Positions 26,748 to 35,904 of a stretch of 46,717 nt of DNA are shown here, one piece after another. This DNA is from Chloroflexi bacterium 13_1_40CM_68_21 (GTDB taxonomy: Bacteria > Chloroflexota > Limnocylindria > P2-11E). Location: positions 1 through 46,717 of the forward strand of contig MNEO01000059.1 of NCBI GenBank assembly GCA_001917735.1. The letters run 5' to 3'. The stretch's first letter is position 1. Each line of letters begins with the position of its first letter. The position numbers and the translations under genes are program-made. The notes beneath the pieces were generated by a model. It was not told the origin of the DNA and searched no databases. It worked only from the letters and a program-made list of their open reading frames with translations.

Positions 26748-27662
26748 CTAGACCGTTCCGCAGGACTTCATCGCGGAGAGCGCGGCGGGCGCGAGGATCA
26801 CGATGAAGAGCGAGGGGAAGATGCATCCCACGGTCGGCAGCATGATCAGGATCGGGGCGCGTGCGGCCTTCTCCTCGGCGCGCTGGCGGCGCTCGGTGCG
26901 GAGCGTCTCTGATTGGATCCGCAGCACCTTGGACATCGAGACACCGAGCTGATCGGCCTGGATGATCGCGGAGATGAAGCTCTGCAGCTCCTTGACGTCG
27001 ACCCGCTCGCTGATCCCGCGCAGCGATTCCTGACGGGACTTGCCGACGCGCTGCTCGGCCGCGGCGCGCTTGAACTCCTCGCTCAAGGCGCCCTTCATCT
27101 TCTCGGTGACCTTGATCACGGCGGCGTCGAAGCCGAGGCCGGCCTCGACCGAGATCGTGAGCAGGTCGAGCGCGTCGGGGAGCTGTTCCAGGATCGAGTT
27201 GCCGCGTCCGCTGGCGCGGCTGGTGAGGTAGAAGTCCGGGGCGAGGAACCCGACGATCAGTCCACCGACCAGTCCGCCGAGGGTCGCGAGCGAATCGCCT
27301 GTGATGAGGTTCAGGAGCGAGGAGCCCGCGACCGCGCCGAGGATGCCGACGAAGGCCTTGACGCCGAGGAAGAACTCGACGCTCGTGGTCTCCATGGCCG
27401 CCCGCTTCAGACGGATCTGGAGCGTGCGCGCGGTGTTCGCCGGGTAGAAGCGCGACATGAGCGCGGCGAGTCCCGAGACAATCGGCTTCAGGGTCCGCTC
27501 GGCGATCGGCCGCTGCAGCTCGAGCTCTTCGAGGGTTCGCGGCCGCACCGAGATCTGCTGCAGCCGGGCCTGCACGGGGTCGAGCTGGCGCCCGACGAGG
27601 AACGAGGCGAACACCATGAAGACCCCGATCCCGGCGAGGATGGCGAGGATGAGGAGTTCCAC
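26748..27662 (-). CDS. tadC: Tad pilus inner-membrane platform protein TadC
   Basis: A 304-aa protein with one type II secretion F domain. TM segments at the N-terminus and at about 110-140 flank the helical LPDALDLLTISVEAGLGFDAAV module; SKVLRIQSETLRTERRQRAEEKAARAPILIMLPTVGCIFPSLFIVIL is the typical C-terminal end of TadC. It forms the pilus assembly platform with TadB on the inner side of the membrane. GTG start 3 nt after the TadB stop. Confidence 0.92.
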   Translation of the reverse strand: MELLILAILAGIGVFMVFASFLVGRQLDPVQARLQQISVRPRTLEELELQRPIAERTLKPIVSGLAALMSRFYPANTARTLQIRLKRAAMETTSVEFFLGVKAFVGILGAVAGSSLLNLITGDSLATLGGLVGGLIVGFLAPDFYLTSRASGRGNSILEQLPDALDLLTISVEAGLGFDAAVIKVTEKMKGALSEEFKRAAAEQRVGKSRQESLRGISERVDVKELQSFISAIIQADQLGVSMSKVLRIQSETLRTERRQRAEEKAARAPILIMLPTVGCIFPSLFIVILAPAALSAMKSCGTV

Positions 27663-27665
27663 CGT

Positions 27666-28640
27666 CTAGACCTTGATGTCCGTGATCTTGCGGATCGCGT
27701 AGAAGCCGATGGCCATCATGACCGCGCCGATGATGAGGAGGACTCGGCCGATGGTCTCGGTGAAGAGCGGCTGCATGAACTCGGGGTTGATGAAGTTCAG
27801 CGTGATCATGATGCCGATGGGCAGGAACGCTACGAGGTAGCCCGAGTAGCGGCCCTGTGCCGTGAGCGTCCGGATCTCGCCCTTGATGCGCACGCGCTCG
27901 CGGATGGTGAAGGCGATGGTGTCGAGGATCTCGGCGAGGTTGCCACCTACCTGCTGCTGGACGCCGATCGCGGTGACCATGAGGTCGAGGTCATCGCTCT
28001 TGATGCGGCGCACCATGTTCGCGAGCGCTTCCTCCATGCCCAGACCGAGGTTCACCTCGCGCACGACGCGGCCCATCTCGGGGCCCATCGGCGCGGGCGA
28101 CTCGCGCGACACGAGCTCGACCGACTGCAGGAAGCTCGAGCCCGCGCGCAGCGAGTTGGAGAGCAAGGTGATCGTGTCGGGGAGCTGCTTGTTGAACGCG
28201 TTGAGGCGGCCACCGATCCGCCGGCCGACCCAGATGCGGGGCACGAAGTAACCGAGGATCGCTCCCACCACGGCGGAGAGCGGATCGCGAAGCACAAAGA
28301 GGATCGCCGCCAGGCCAAGCGCAAGACCGATGCGGATGTAGTAGTACTCGGCGGCCCGGAGGCGAAGGTCGGCGCGCGCGAGGTCACGCTGCACCCGCGA
28401 GATGAACCGCCGGTCGGCGACGTCGCCGGAGAGCGTGGCGAACGGATCGACGTCGCGGCGCTCCTTCTTCTGTGCCTGCTTCTTCTCCTGGGCTTGCACC
28501 TGTGGGCCGCCCGCGTAGCGCTGCATGCGCGACTCGAGCGTCTCGGCGCCCGCGCCGCCCATCATCGACGAGATGCCCCAGAAGAACAGGAGCACGCCAA
28601 TGAAGGCCGTGGCCGTGAGGACGTACTCGAGCGGGATCAA
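27666..28640 (-). CDS. tadB: Tad pilus inner-membrane platform protein TadB
   Basis: A 324-aa protein with the T2SF domain (LPDTITLLSNSLRAGSSFLQSVELVSRESPAPMGPEMGRVVREVNLGLGMEEAL) and two terminal TM segments. A charged cytoplasmic stretch with EKKQAQKKERRDVDPF lies after the first TM. TTG start overlaps the stop of the ATPase gene (TTGA), so the two are coupled. Confidence 0.92.
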   Translation of the reverse strand: MIPLEYVLTATAFIGVLLFFWGISSMMGGAGAETLESRMQRYAGGPQVQAQEKKQAQKKERRDVDPFATLSGDVADRRFISRVQRDLARADLRLRAAEYYYIRIGLALGLAAILFVLRDPLSAVVGAILGYFVPRIWVGRRIGGRLNAFNKQLPDTITLLSNSLRAGSSFLQSVELVSRESPAPMGPEMGRVVREVNLGLGMEEALANMVRRIKSDDLDLMVTAIGVQQQVGGNLAEILDTIAFTIRERVRIKGEIRTLTAQGRYSGYLVAFLPIGIMITLNFINPEFMQPLFTETIGRVLLIIGAVMMAIGFYAIRKITDIKV

Positions 28641-30037
28641 CGCAGTGCCGCGGACATGTCCCCGAACGTGTTCTGCGGCAGCTTGATGCCTGCGGCTTCG
28701 AACTTCTCGGAGAACTTCGGACGGATGCCCGTGGGCCGCAGGCGGCCCTGGACCTTGCCGTCGACGTAGCCGGTCTGCTCGAAGACGAACACGTCCTGCA
28801 GGACGATCGTCTCGCCCTCCATGCCCTGGACTTCGGTGATGTTGGTGATCTTGCGCGAGCCGTCCTTGAGCCGGGAGATCTGGATGATGAGGTCAAGCGC
28901 GCTCGCGATCTGCTCGCGGATCGCGCGCGCCGGAAGCTCGACGCCCGCCATGAGGCACATCGTCTCGAGACGGGCGAGGATGTCGCGCGGGGAGTTGGCG
29001 TGACCGGTGGACAGCGAGCCGTCGTGGCCGGTGTTCATCGCCTGGAGCATGGAGAGGGCCTCGCCACCACGCGTCTCACCGACGACGATGCGCTCCGGGC
29101 GCATACGCAGGGAGTTCTTCACGAGGTCCATGATCGAGACCTGGCCCTTGCCCTCGATGTTCGCGGCGCGCGACTCGAGGCGCACCACGTGGTCCTGCAC
29201 GAGCTTCAGCTCGGCGGCGTCCTCGATGGTGATGATCCGCTCGTCCTCGGGGATGAAGCCCGAGAGGATGTTGAGGAGCGTCGTCTTTCCTGAGCCGGTG
29301 CCGCCCGAGATATACATGTTGAGGCGCGCTTCGACGCACGCCCGCAGGAACTCCATCATCTCGGCCGTCGCGGTGCCGAACTTGATGTAGTCCTCGACGG
29401 TGATGCGGTATTTGGGGAACTTTCGGATGGTGACGACCGGGCCGTTCAGCGCGAGCGGCGGGATGATGATGTTCACGCGCGAGCCGTCCGGAAGGCGCGC
29501 GTCCTCATAAGGCTTCGCTTCGTCTACGCGCCGGCCGATCGGGGCGATGATCCGCTCGATCACGCGCATGACGTGCTCGTCGTTCACGAACGTGACGTCC
29601 GAGAGCTGCAGCTTGCCCTTGCGCTCCACGTATGTGCGGAACGGGCCGTTGACCATGACCTCGGTGATGGTGTCGTCGTTGAGGAGCGGCTGGATCGGGC
29701 CGAAGCCGAGGATCTCGTCGAGGATCTGCTCGAGCATCCGCTGCCGCTCGACGCGCGTGACGACGATGCCTTCCTCGTCGATGTACTTGTTGAACATCTC
29801 CTCGATCGAGGAGCGGACCGCTTTAGCGTCGGAGAGATCGAGACGCGGGTCGAGGTTGTTGATGATCTTGGTCTGCAGCTTCACGCGGGCGTCGCGCTGC
29901 GAGTCGCGACCGGGCGCCGCGGTCTGCGAGAGCGGCCCTTCGGCGGGTGGCCGGGGCGGCTGCTGGCCGCCGGGCTGACCCGGCTGCTGCGGCTGCTCGG
30001 GCTGGGGGCGGCCTTCGATGCGTCTTAGAAGCGACAT
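28637..30037 (-). CDS. cpaF: Tad pilus assembly ATPase TadA/CpaF
   Basis: A 466-aa secretion ATPase. A Pro/Gln/Gly-rich N-terminal 50 residues precede the CpaF N-terminal domain ([24 protein letters not shown]) and the motor domain with Walker [10 protein letters not shown], the Asp box TIEDAAEL and Walker [18 protein letters not shown], then [13 protein letters not shown]. It powers Flp pilin assembly. No ribosome site stands out before ATG 30037; 124 nt separate it from the broken cpaE upstream. Confidence 0.94.
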   Translation of the reverse strand: MSLLRRIEGRPQPEQPQQPGQPGGQQPPRPPAEGPLSQTAAPGRDSQRDARVKLQTKIINNLDPRLDLSDAKAVRSSIEEMFNKYIDEEGIVVTRVERQRMLEQILDEILGFGPIQPLLNDDTITEVMVNGPFRTYVERKGKLQLSDVTFVNDEHVMRVIERIIAPIGRRVDEAKPYEDARLPDGSRVNIIIPPLALNGPVVTIRKFPKYRITVEDYIKFGTATAEMMEFLRACVEARLNMYISGGTGSGKTTLLNILSGFIPEDERIITIEDAAELKLVQDHVVRLESRAANIEGKGQVSIMDLVKNSLRMRPERIVVGETRGGEALSMLQAMNTGHDGSLSTGHANSPRDILARLETMCLMAGVELPARAIREQIASALDLIIQISRLKDGSRKITNITEVQGMEGETIVLQDVFVFEQTGYVDGKVQGRLRPTGIRPKFSEKFEAAGIKLPQNTFGDMSAALR

Positions 30038-30161
30038 GTGTGGTTGTTTAACCCTGCCTTTCGCCGCCCGTTATCCGGGCGCCTGCTCCCTCGCCGCCCG
30101 AGTGTACGGTCGAGAGACGTATGTTTTGGGATTCAGACGGGGATCAGCGGTGTCTGGCCGG

Positions 30162-31344
30162 CTAGCGAGCGAAGAGGCGCATACCGCTCGGGCGGGCAGG
30201 AGCCTTGGCCCCAGTGGCGGCCGCCTCGGGCGCACCGGCGGTGAGGCGCTGCGCGAGGGTGAAGATGTCCTTCGCAACCTGGCTTTCGCGGTGGCTGATC
30301 ACGAACGGCACGCCGCGGTTCACGGCTAGTACCAATGTGCGGCCGTCCGAGACGATGGTGTGCGGGATCTTGCGGCCGAGGCTCGCCTCGACGTCGGATG
30401 CCTTGATACCACCCGAGCTGTCGTTACGGTTCGCGACGAGCTGCAGCTTCTCGTCGCCGTAGCCGAGCTTCTCCGCGATCTCCATGAAGACGCGCACGTT
30501 CTTGAGGCTCGTGGACGATGTAGGCGTAGCGCTCGCGCAGGAGCTCGAGCACGTGTTTCACGTTCGCGCCGGTGATGAGCTCTGCTGACTCGGGCGTGGG
30601 CGGCGCGAGGAGCACCTTGATCCCGGTGGAGTGCGAGACGAGGACCGACTCGAGGACGTCGGAGTCGGTGTTGTCGAAGCTGCCCACGAGGTCCGCGATG
30701 GTCTTGGCCTTGGGGCTCATGTTGAGGATGACAGCGATGTCGCCGAACGGCAGGCTGCCGTCGACGAGCACCACCGGCTTCTGCGTCGACTGGTGGAGCG
30801 CGACCGCGAGGTTGGTCGCGATCGTGGTCCGGCCGACGCCGCCCTTGGGCGAGAAGAATGTGATGATCCGGCCGGTGTCGCGCGCGGCCGGTGCGGCCGC
30901 GAGGGGATTAGCCGGGCTCGCCGCCGCGGGCACGGCCGCCGCGTAGCGGGCGCGCTTCACCTTCTCGAGCTCGTGGACGTGACGGATCGCGTTGATCAGC
31001 TCGTCCGCGGAGAAGGGCTTCACTAAGAACTCGCGCGCGCCGGCGAGCATCGAGCGGCGCAGGTAATCCTGCTCGCCCTGGACGCTCATCATGATGATCG
31101 GCGACTCAGGGACGGTGTTGCTGATGATCTCGGTCGCCGTGATCCCGTCCATGTCGGGCATGTTGATGTCCATGAGGATCACGTGCGGCCGCTCTTTCTT
31201 GGCCATGTTCACCGCGGCCTGCCCACCGTCGGCCGTGCCGGCCACTTCCATGTCCGGCTCGAAGCCGATCAGCTTCGCGAGGTTGTCGCGAGTGTCGGCG
31301 ATGTCGTCGACGATGAGGATGCGGATCTTCTCGCCGTCGGCCAT
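30162..31344 (-). pseudogene. cpaE: CpaE/TadZ-type ATPase with receiver domain, frameshifted by an internal deletion
   Basis: From ATG 31344: a complete CheY-like receiver (VILMDINMPDMDG, FLVKPF) followed by a MinD/ParA-like domain with SPKGGVGRTTIATNLA and LVDGSLPFGDIAVILNM. After YAYIV (30514) the frame runs into unrelated sequence, while the true C-terminal part starts in another frame with SLKNVRVFMEIAEKLGYG (30509) and continues to 30162. Family members have about 30 residues here, including the VVDT Asp region, so roughly 80-90 nt, not a multiple of three, are missing. The normal role is to guide Tad pilus assembly to its site. Either inactivated in vivo or damaged in assembly. Confidence 0.82.
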
Positions 31345-31450
31345 TACTCCCCTAACGCTCCCTTGATGAGTCGCGTTGTCCGCTCGTCCCGCCCCGTCAG
31401 GCAATATACAGGCAAGTCGTCCGCCGACCAGACAGGTGTCGCAATGCCGA

Positions 31451-31957
31451 TCACGCGCCCGCTCCGGGCAGGCGTCCGGAGACCTCCAACGCGAGCGCGA
31501 GGAGGGTGCCGATCCCGAGCGCCACGCCGTACGGGATCCACGTCTTCATGAGCCCGCCCATGGAGGCCTCGGCGCTGCCAGCGGCGCGCATGCGCCGCAC
31601 GGCGATGACGCCGAGCGCGATGACGCCGCCGATGAGCGCGCCATAGACGGCGCCGTAGAGGAGCAGACCGAGTCCGCGCATCGCGCCGACGGCCATGAGG
31701 TACTTCCCGTCGCCGGCCTTGAGCCCGCCCGCCGCGTAGAAGGGGTACGCGACGAGAAAGCCGACGATCAGCCCCGCGACGTGATCGGCCAGGCCGCGCA
31801 CGAAGAAATCGCCGGGGACCGCCTCGAACGCGCCGAGCACGAGCCCGGCGACCATGACCGGATAGGTGAATGCGTTGGGGATGCGACGCCAGCGCCAATC
31901 GGTGTACACAACGGCGGCCACGAACGCCACCAGGATCACGTTCTCGACCGCTCGCAC
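31451..31957 (-). CDS. tadV: Prepilin peptidase TadV/CpaA (A24 family)
   Basis: A 168-aa membrane aspartic protease without the methylase domain. The two catalytic Asp lie in YTDWRWRRIPN and in GGLKAGDGKYLMAVGAM, each next to a TM segment. It cleaves the Flp prepilin encoded just upstream. GTG start at 31957. The gene for the pilin lies 85 nt upstream with a hairpin in between. Confidence 0.9.
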   Translation of the reverse strand: MRAVENVILVAFVAAVVYTDWRWRRIPNAFTYPVMVAGLVLGAFEAVPGDFFVRGLADHVAGLIVGFLVAYPFYAAGGLKAGDGKYLMAVGAMRGLGLLLYGAVYGALIGGVIALGVIAVRRMRAAGSAEASMGGLMKTWIPYGVALGIGTLLALALEVSGRLPGAGA

Positions 31958-31990
31958 CCCGTCGATCTCAATTTCCCCCTGGAAGACGGA

Positions 31991-32016
31991 CCGGGCGGCG
32001 TCGAAGCGCCGCCCGG
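31991..32016 (-). terminator. Hairpin between flp and the prepilin peptidase gene
   Basis: Perfect 10-bp stem CCGGGCGGCG / CGCCGCCCGG with a 6-nt loop containing TTCG on the minus strand. There is no U-run in the direction of the genes, so it is likely a partial terminator or stabiliser that keeps pilin mRNA more abundant than the downstream message. Confidence 0.6.
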
Positions 32017-32042
32017 CCGTTTCTTTCAGCTAGTTGCGCGCG

Positions 32043-32195
32043 CTAGGTGAGGTTGTTGCCGATGTTGCTGAAGATGTTCTGGATCTGGCCACGAAGGAAG
32101 ATCATCGCGACGATCACGGCGATGGCAATGACTGCGATGATGAGTGCGTATTCGACCAGGCCCTGGCCTTCGTCGTCGCGCAGGAACGCCAGCAT
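32043..32195 (-). CDS. flp: Flp/Fap-type pilin subunit
   Basis: A 50-aa class IVb pilin. The short leader MLAFLRDDEGQG is cut before LVEYALIIAVIAIAVIV, with the conserved Gly before the cut and Glu five residues into the mature helix (GLVEYAL). A short hydrophilic tail (GQIQNIFSNIGNNLT) follows. GAGAGGGGG precedes ATG 32195. The longer open frame upstream is not coding; the leader of about 150 nt contains an inverted repeat CGCCAG/CTGGCG (near 32226-32245). Confidence 0.93.
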   Translation of the reverse strand: MLAFLRDDEGQGLVEYALIIAVIAIAVIVAMIFLRGQIQNIFSNIGNNLT

Positions 32196-32349
32196 TCGGG
32201 TACCCCCTCTCTGTCGTTCTAGGACGCCAGCCTGCCCGCCTGGCGGTGGCCGGACAAGTAGGAAGGTCGTACCTCCGCCATTCGGGCTAGGCCCAATTCT
32301 GCCTAACGCAACAAGACCCGGCCGCGTTTTGTCTACTTCTTGACACCGA

Positions 32350-33429
32350 TTAGCCAACCAGCGACAGCAGCGGTGGTCCGAGAAACACGCAAAGCAGGGC
32401 TGGCAGGACACAAAAAGCGAGCGGGAAAAGCATGAGGATCGGCAACCGCCGCGCCTGCGCTTCGGCGTGCCGGCGGTCGCTGGTGCGAAGCACATCGGCC
32501 TGTGTGACCAAGAGCTCAGCGAGAGGAGAGCCGAATCGCGTTGCGGCACGGACCAGCGCGGCGACCCGCGCTTCGGTCGGCCCGGCGGCGCCGAACGAGC
32601 TGAACGACTCGTCTGCACCGCGTCCGAGCGCGAGATCGGCGAGAAGCCGTCGCGCCTCCGGCAATCGTGCGACGGCGGGCGCACGCGCGACCAGAGAGGC
32701 CAGTGCAAGCTCGAATGTCATTCCGGCGTCGAGCCCGACCACAACGGCATCGAGCAGCGAGGCAAAGTCGGCCTGTGGTGAGCTCAGCCGCAGAATGCGC
32801 CAGAGCCAGAGCGCGCCCGCGATCTCGAGGGCCACGGCCACCGCGACGAGCCAGCGGCCCCGATCAACGAGGACGGCAACGTACTCGGGCGTCATCACCG
32901 CGAAGAACAGTCCACCAAGTGGTGCGAGCGCGATTAGCACGATCGCCGACGCTCGGCCCTGCGCGGTGAGCGCGTTCCGTTCATCGTCCAGCGCGATGCG
33001 GCCGCGAAGCAGTACCCCGACGCGTCCGAGACTCCGTCCGATCCTTCCTCCGCTCCTCGTGAATGCACCAAGCACGATCCCGAACGGGGCGAGATCCTCG
33101 TCGGCGATGACGCCGGAATAGGCCCGCAGCGCGTCGTCGACCGGCGCGCCGAGGGCGAGCGCCGCCGCGGCCCGCGCGGTTGGCTTGGCGAGTGAATGAG
33201 GCAGGGTCGGCGCAACCTCAGCGAACGCGAGCTGCACCGACAGGCCGCTGGCCAGCGCCGACGCCACCGCGTCGATGAGCCCAGGTAGAGCAAGGCGACG
33301 GTCCCTCGACGCGGCGCGCTCGCGGGGATCGAGTCGCCGCAGAAATGCCGAGACCGTCCGAGCGCGCCTGCCATCAAGGAACGCGACTCCCATCGCTGCG
33401 ACCGCCGCGATAAGGAAAAGCGCCGTCAC
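32350..33429 (-). CDS. Fused TadB-TadC platform protein
   Basis: 359 aa containing two type II secretion F modules in one chain: the first at about residues 48-150 (LPGLIDAVASALASGLSVQLAF), followed by two TM segments, the second at about 220-330 (FASLLDAVVVGLDAGMTFELAL), followed by the TadC-like end SDRRHAEAQARRLPILMLFPLAFCVLPALLCVFLGPPLL. In the other locus of this window these are two separate proteins. GTG start overlaps the ATPase stop (GTGA). Confidence 0.85.
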   Translation of the reverse strand: MTALFLIAAVAAMGVAFLDGRRARTVSAFLRRLDPRERAASRDRRLALPGLIDAVASALASGLSVQLAFAEVAPTLPHSLAKPTARAAAALALGAPVDDALRAYSGVIADEDLAPFGIVLGAFTRSGGRIGRSLGRVGVLLRGRIALDDERNALTAQGRASAIVLIALAPLGGLFFAVMTPEYVAVLVDRGRWLVAVAVALEIAGALWLWRILRLSSPQADFASLLDAVVVGLDAGMTFELALASLVARAPAVARLPEARRLLADLALGRGADESFSSFGAAGPTEARVAALVRAATRFGSPLAELLVTQADVLRTSDRRHAEAQARRLPILMLFPLAFCVLPALLCVFLGPPLLSLVG

Positions 33430-34538
33430 GGCCCGATCCGCGTGAGCACGTATGGATCGCCCCGGTCAGGAGAGAGTTCGATGATCTCCGTCACCCGCCG
33501 CACGCCGCTCGCATCGCGCTCCTGATGGACAACGATCTCGATCCCACGACGGATCTGCTCACGGATCGCTTCGAGAGGCAGGTCCACACCTCCCATGAGC
33601 GCCATCGTCTCGATCCGCATCAGCGCGTGTCCGGCGCTGTTGGCATGCGCGGTGGTGAGCGAGCCACGATGTCCGGTGTTCATCGCCTGCAGCATGTCGA
33701 GCGCTTCCCCGCCGCGAACCTCGCCCACCACGATTCGATCCGGTCGCATGCGAAGAGCCGCACGCAGGAGCGCCCGAACGTCGATCGTCCCGGTCCCCTC
33801 GACGCTCGGAGGGCGCGTCTCAAGCGCAACGACGTTCGACTGCGGGAGGCGAAGCTCGGCCGCGTCTTCGATGGTGACGACGCGTTCGTTCTCCCCCACG
33901 GCGAACGCGAGGGCGTTGAGGGTGGTGGTCTTCCCGCTGGACGTTCCGCCTGAGACGAGGATGCTGCGCCGCTCCGTGACCGCGCGGATCAGGTAATCCA
34001 TCGTGTCGCGCGAAAGTGTTCCGTTTCGGACAAGGTCGTCGGGGCCGAGCGGTCGCGCGCCGAATCGGCGGATGGTGAGGACCGGACCGACGAGCGAGAT
34101 CGGCGGAATGACCGCATGCACGCGGGACCCGTCTGGAAGTCGCGCGTCGACCAGCGGACTGGCGAGGTCGATGCGCCGGCCGAGCGGCGCCACGAGCCTC
34201 TCAATGATGACCATGATCTCGTCGGCATCGGAGAAGCGGATGCCGGTCTCCTCGAGGCGGCCGCTCCGCTCGACCCAGACTCCGCGCAATCCGTTGACCA
34301 TGACCTCGGTGACCCGCTCGTCACGCAACAGCGGTGCGAGCTCGCTGAGGCCGAACAGACGATCGTCGAGCCAGCGCTCGAGCACGCGCAGCTCTCCCGC
34401 GGGTACGACGAGCCGCTCCTCGATGAGCGTCTCACGCAGCGCCGCCGCAAGGTGCTCACGCCGCGGCCGTCCATCGGGTGCTTCGCGCAAGCGGGCAACG
34501 ATCCCTCGCTCAATCCGGGCCCGTGCGGCGATGGTCAT
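33426..34538 (-). CDS. cpaF: Second Tad pilus assembly ATPase TadA/CpaF
   Basis: A 370-aa ATPase from ATG 34538, which overlaps the upstream stop (ATGA). LRDERVTEVMVNGLRGVWVER, Walker [19 protein letters not shown] and Walker B MRPDRIVVGEVRGGEAL are intact, so it is predicted active. It is shorter at the N-terminus than the other CpaF and lacks the Pro/Gln-rich region. A longer open frame to 35237 shadows the next gene. Confidence 0.93.
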   Translation of the reverse strand: MTIAARARIERGIVARLREAPDGRPRREHLAAALRETLIEERLVVPAGELRVLERWLDDRLFGLSELAPLLRDERVTEVMVNGLRGVWVERSGRLEETGIRFSDADEIMVIIERLVAPLGRRIDLASPLVDARLPDGSRVHAVIPPISLVGPVLTIRRFGARPLGPDDLVRNGTLSRDTMDYLIRAVTERRSILVSGGTSSGKTTTLNALAFAVGENERVVTIEDAAELRLPQSNVVALETRPPSVEGTGTIDVRALLRAALRMRPDRIVVGEVRGGEALDMLQAMNTGHRGSLTTAHANSAGHALMRIETMALMGGVDLPLEAIREQIRRGIEIVVHQERDASGVRRVTEIIELSPDRGDPYVLTRIGP

Positions 34539-35476
34539 GTCGAGTCGATCGCCACGATCTCGGCGAGCTCGTCGTAGGCCCGGCCAAGCGCGCCGCCGAC
34601 AGCGCTCGGGCGCGATGCCGCTGCCGCGATCGCAGCCTCCGCACGAGGGAAGGCTCGGAAGACATCGCGTCCATTGAGCGAGGCAGCCGTGGATTGCGAC
34701 GCGATGAGCCAGGCCTTGTCCGGCATGTCCGCCGCGGCAAGAGCCGCGATCGAGACCGGGTCGTCGTAGCTCAGAACAAGCACGCGATCGACGGCACCGA
34801 GCAGCTGTCGGGTGTGCTCGTCGGCGAGGGTCGGGGCATCCACGATGACGATGTCGCAGAGCTCGAGCGCAGCCCGGAGGGCAGACCGAGCGAGACCTCC
34901 GCTTGGCGCCGATGGCGGACCACCGACGACACGCAGACCGGGCGCAGCTTCCGTCGCCACGACCGCGAGGTGCTCCGCGCTGAGCTCGTCGGCGAGCCCC
35001 TCGAGGTCCGCCCAGCTCGGTGCGCTCGAGCCCAGCCACCATGAGAGCGCTCCACCGCCGGTCACATCGAGCGCGAGCGCGGAGCGCGTCGGTGCGAGAC
35101 GCCGTGCGAGGTTCGCCGCGAGCAACGACCTCCCGACGCCGCCGCGGACCGATGTGACCATCACCGACCGGGTGGCCCGCCGGCGCATCGCCGGAACGGT
35201 CGCGGCGATGAGCGGACCGAGCTCGGCTGGCTCGCACGACCTCGCGACCGAGCGCTTCGGCATCCCTAGCGCTTCAGCCAACTCGATCTGCGCTTCATCC
35301 CCGACGACGACCCGCGGCAGATCGGCTGCGAGCGCGGCTGCCTGGGCAACCGAGCCCGCTGCTCGCAGATCGATGAGCGCCAAAGCAGCGTTTCCGGGAT
35401 CGGCTGGGATCAGCCCAAGGGCGTCGGCCGCCGAGGCGAGCTCAGGACCGCCGCAGAGCGCGACCCGGACCCTCAG
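34535..35476 (-). CDS. tadZ: TadZ/CpaE-like ATPase with degenerate P-loop
   Basis: About 313 aa if started at CTG 35476, which overlaps the upstream stop as CTGA. That start adds RVRVALCGGPELASAADALG, a natural first beta strand; the first conventional start, TTG 35383, would cut it off. The first 115 residues look like a degenerate receiver domain; the MinD/ParA-like part has VTSVRGGVGRSLLAANLA in place of KGGxGK, with both Lys replaced by Arg, and DIVIVDAPTLADEH as the Walker B region. A degenerate P-loop is usual for CpaE/TadZ localisation factors. Confidence 0.8.
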   Translation of the reverse strand: MRVRVALCGGPELASAADALGLIPADPGNAALALIDLRAAGSVAQAAALAADLPRVVVGDEAQIELAEALGMPKRSVARSCEPAELGPLIAATVPAMRRRATRSVMVTSVRGGVGRSLLAANLARRLAPTRSALALDVTGGGALSWWLGSSAPSWADLEGLADELSAEHLAVVATEAAPGLRVVGGPPSAPSGGLARSALRAALELCDIVIVDAPTLADEHTRQLLGAVDRVLVLSYDDPVSIAALAAADMPDKAWLIASQSTAASLNGRDVFRAFPRAEAAIAAAASRPSAVGGALGRAYDELAEIVAIDST

Positions 35477-35904
35477 CGAGCGGATCTCAACAGCGGGACG
35501 ATGAGCAAGCCTGACGCGCGCGCCGTCGCGATAGCGGTCGCGCTCTCCTCGTCGACTTCGAACACGACCGACCGCTCATCCGTCGCCATGATGTGCAGAT
35601 CGGCAGCGATCGGTAGCGCGAGCGGGCGGTCCCCCTGACGCACGGCGATGAGATCGACGCTGTCACCCACGCGGACTTCGGGTAGGGGTGCCGCGAGCCA
35701 AGCGGTGGGAACGGCCAGCGCCCAGGTCGATGCGGCGAGACGCTGCGTAAGCGGCCGGCTGGATGAGGCGGGGTCACTTGTCGTCGACGGCGATGCGAGC
35801 AGCATGGTGACCATGGCCGCGATGACAAGCGCGACCGCGCTCCCGGCAGCGATGAGTTGGCGCGCCGGGATCCGGCGCCGTGTGAAGGTCAGGGCCGGAA
35901 GCAT
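35473..35904 (-). CDS. CpaB/RcpC-like pilus assembly protein
   Basis: 143 aa: one TM segment (about 17-36) and a SAF-like beta domain (APLPEVRVGDSVDLIAVR to the end). In Tad systems CpaB/RcpC is an envelope protein; here, without a secretin, it would work on the outer face of the membrane or in the wall. ATG 35904 overlaps the end of the TadG-like gene by 16 nt. Confidence 0.75.
   Translation of the reverse strand: MLPALTFTRRRIPARQLIAAGSAVALVIAAMVTMLLASPSTTSDPASSSRPLTQRLAASTWALAVPTAWLAAPLPEVRVGDSVDLIAVRQGDRPLALPIAADLHIMATDERSVVFEVDEESATAIATARASGLLIVPLLRSAR

Noticed and set aside
26913..28769. 618-aa plus-strand frame opposite tadB/tadC
   Set aside because: Antisense shadow with biased Asp/Glu/Arg composition and no motifs.
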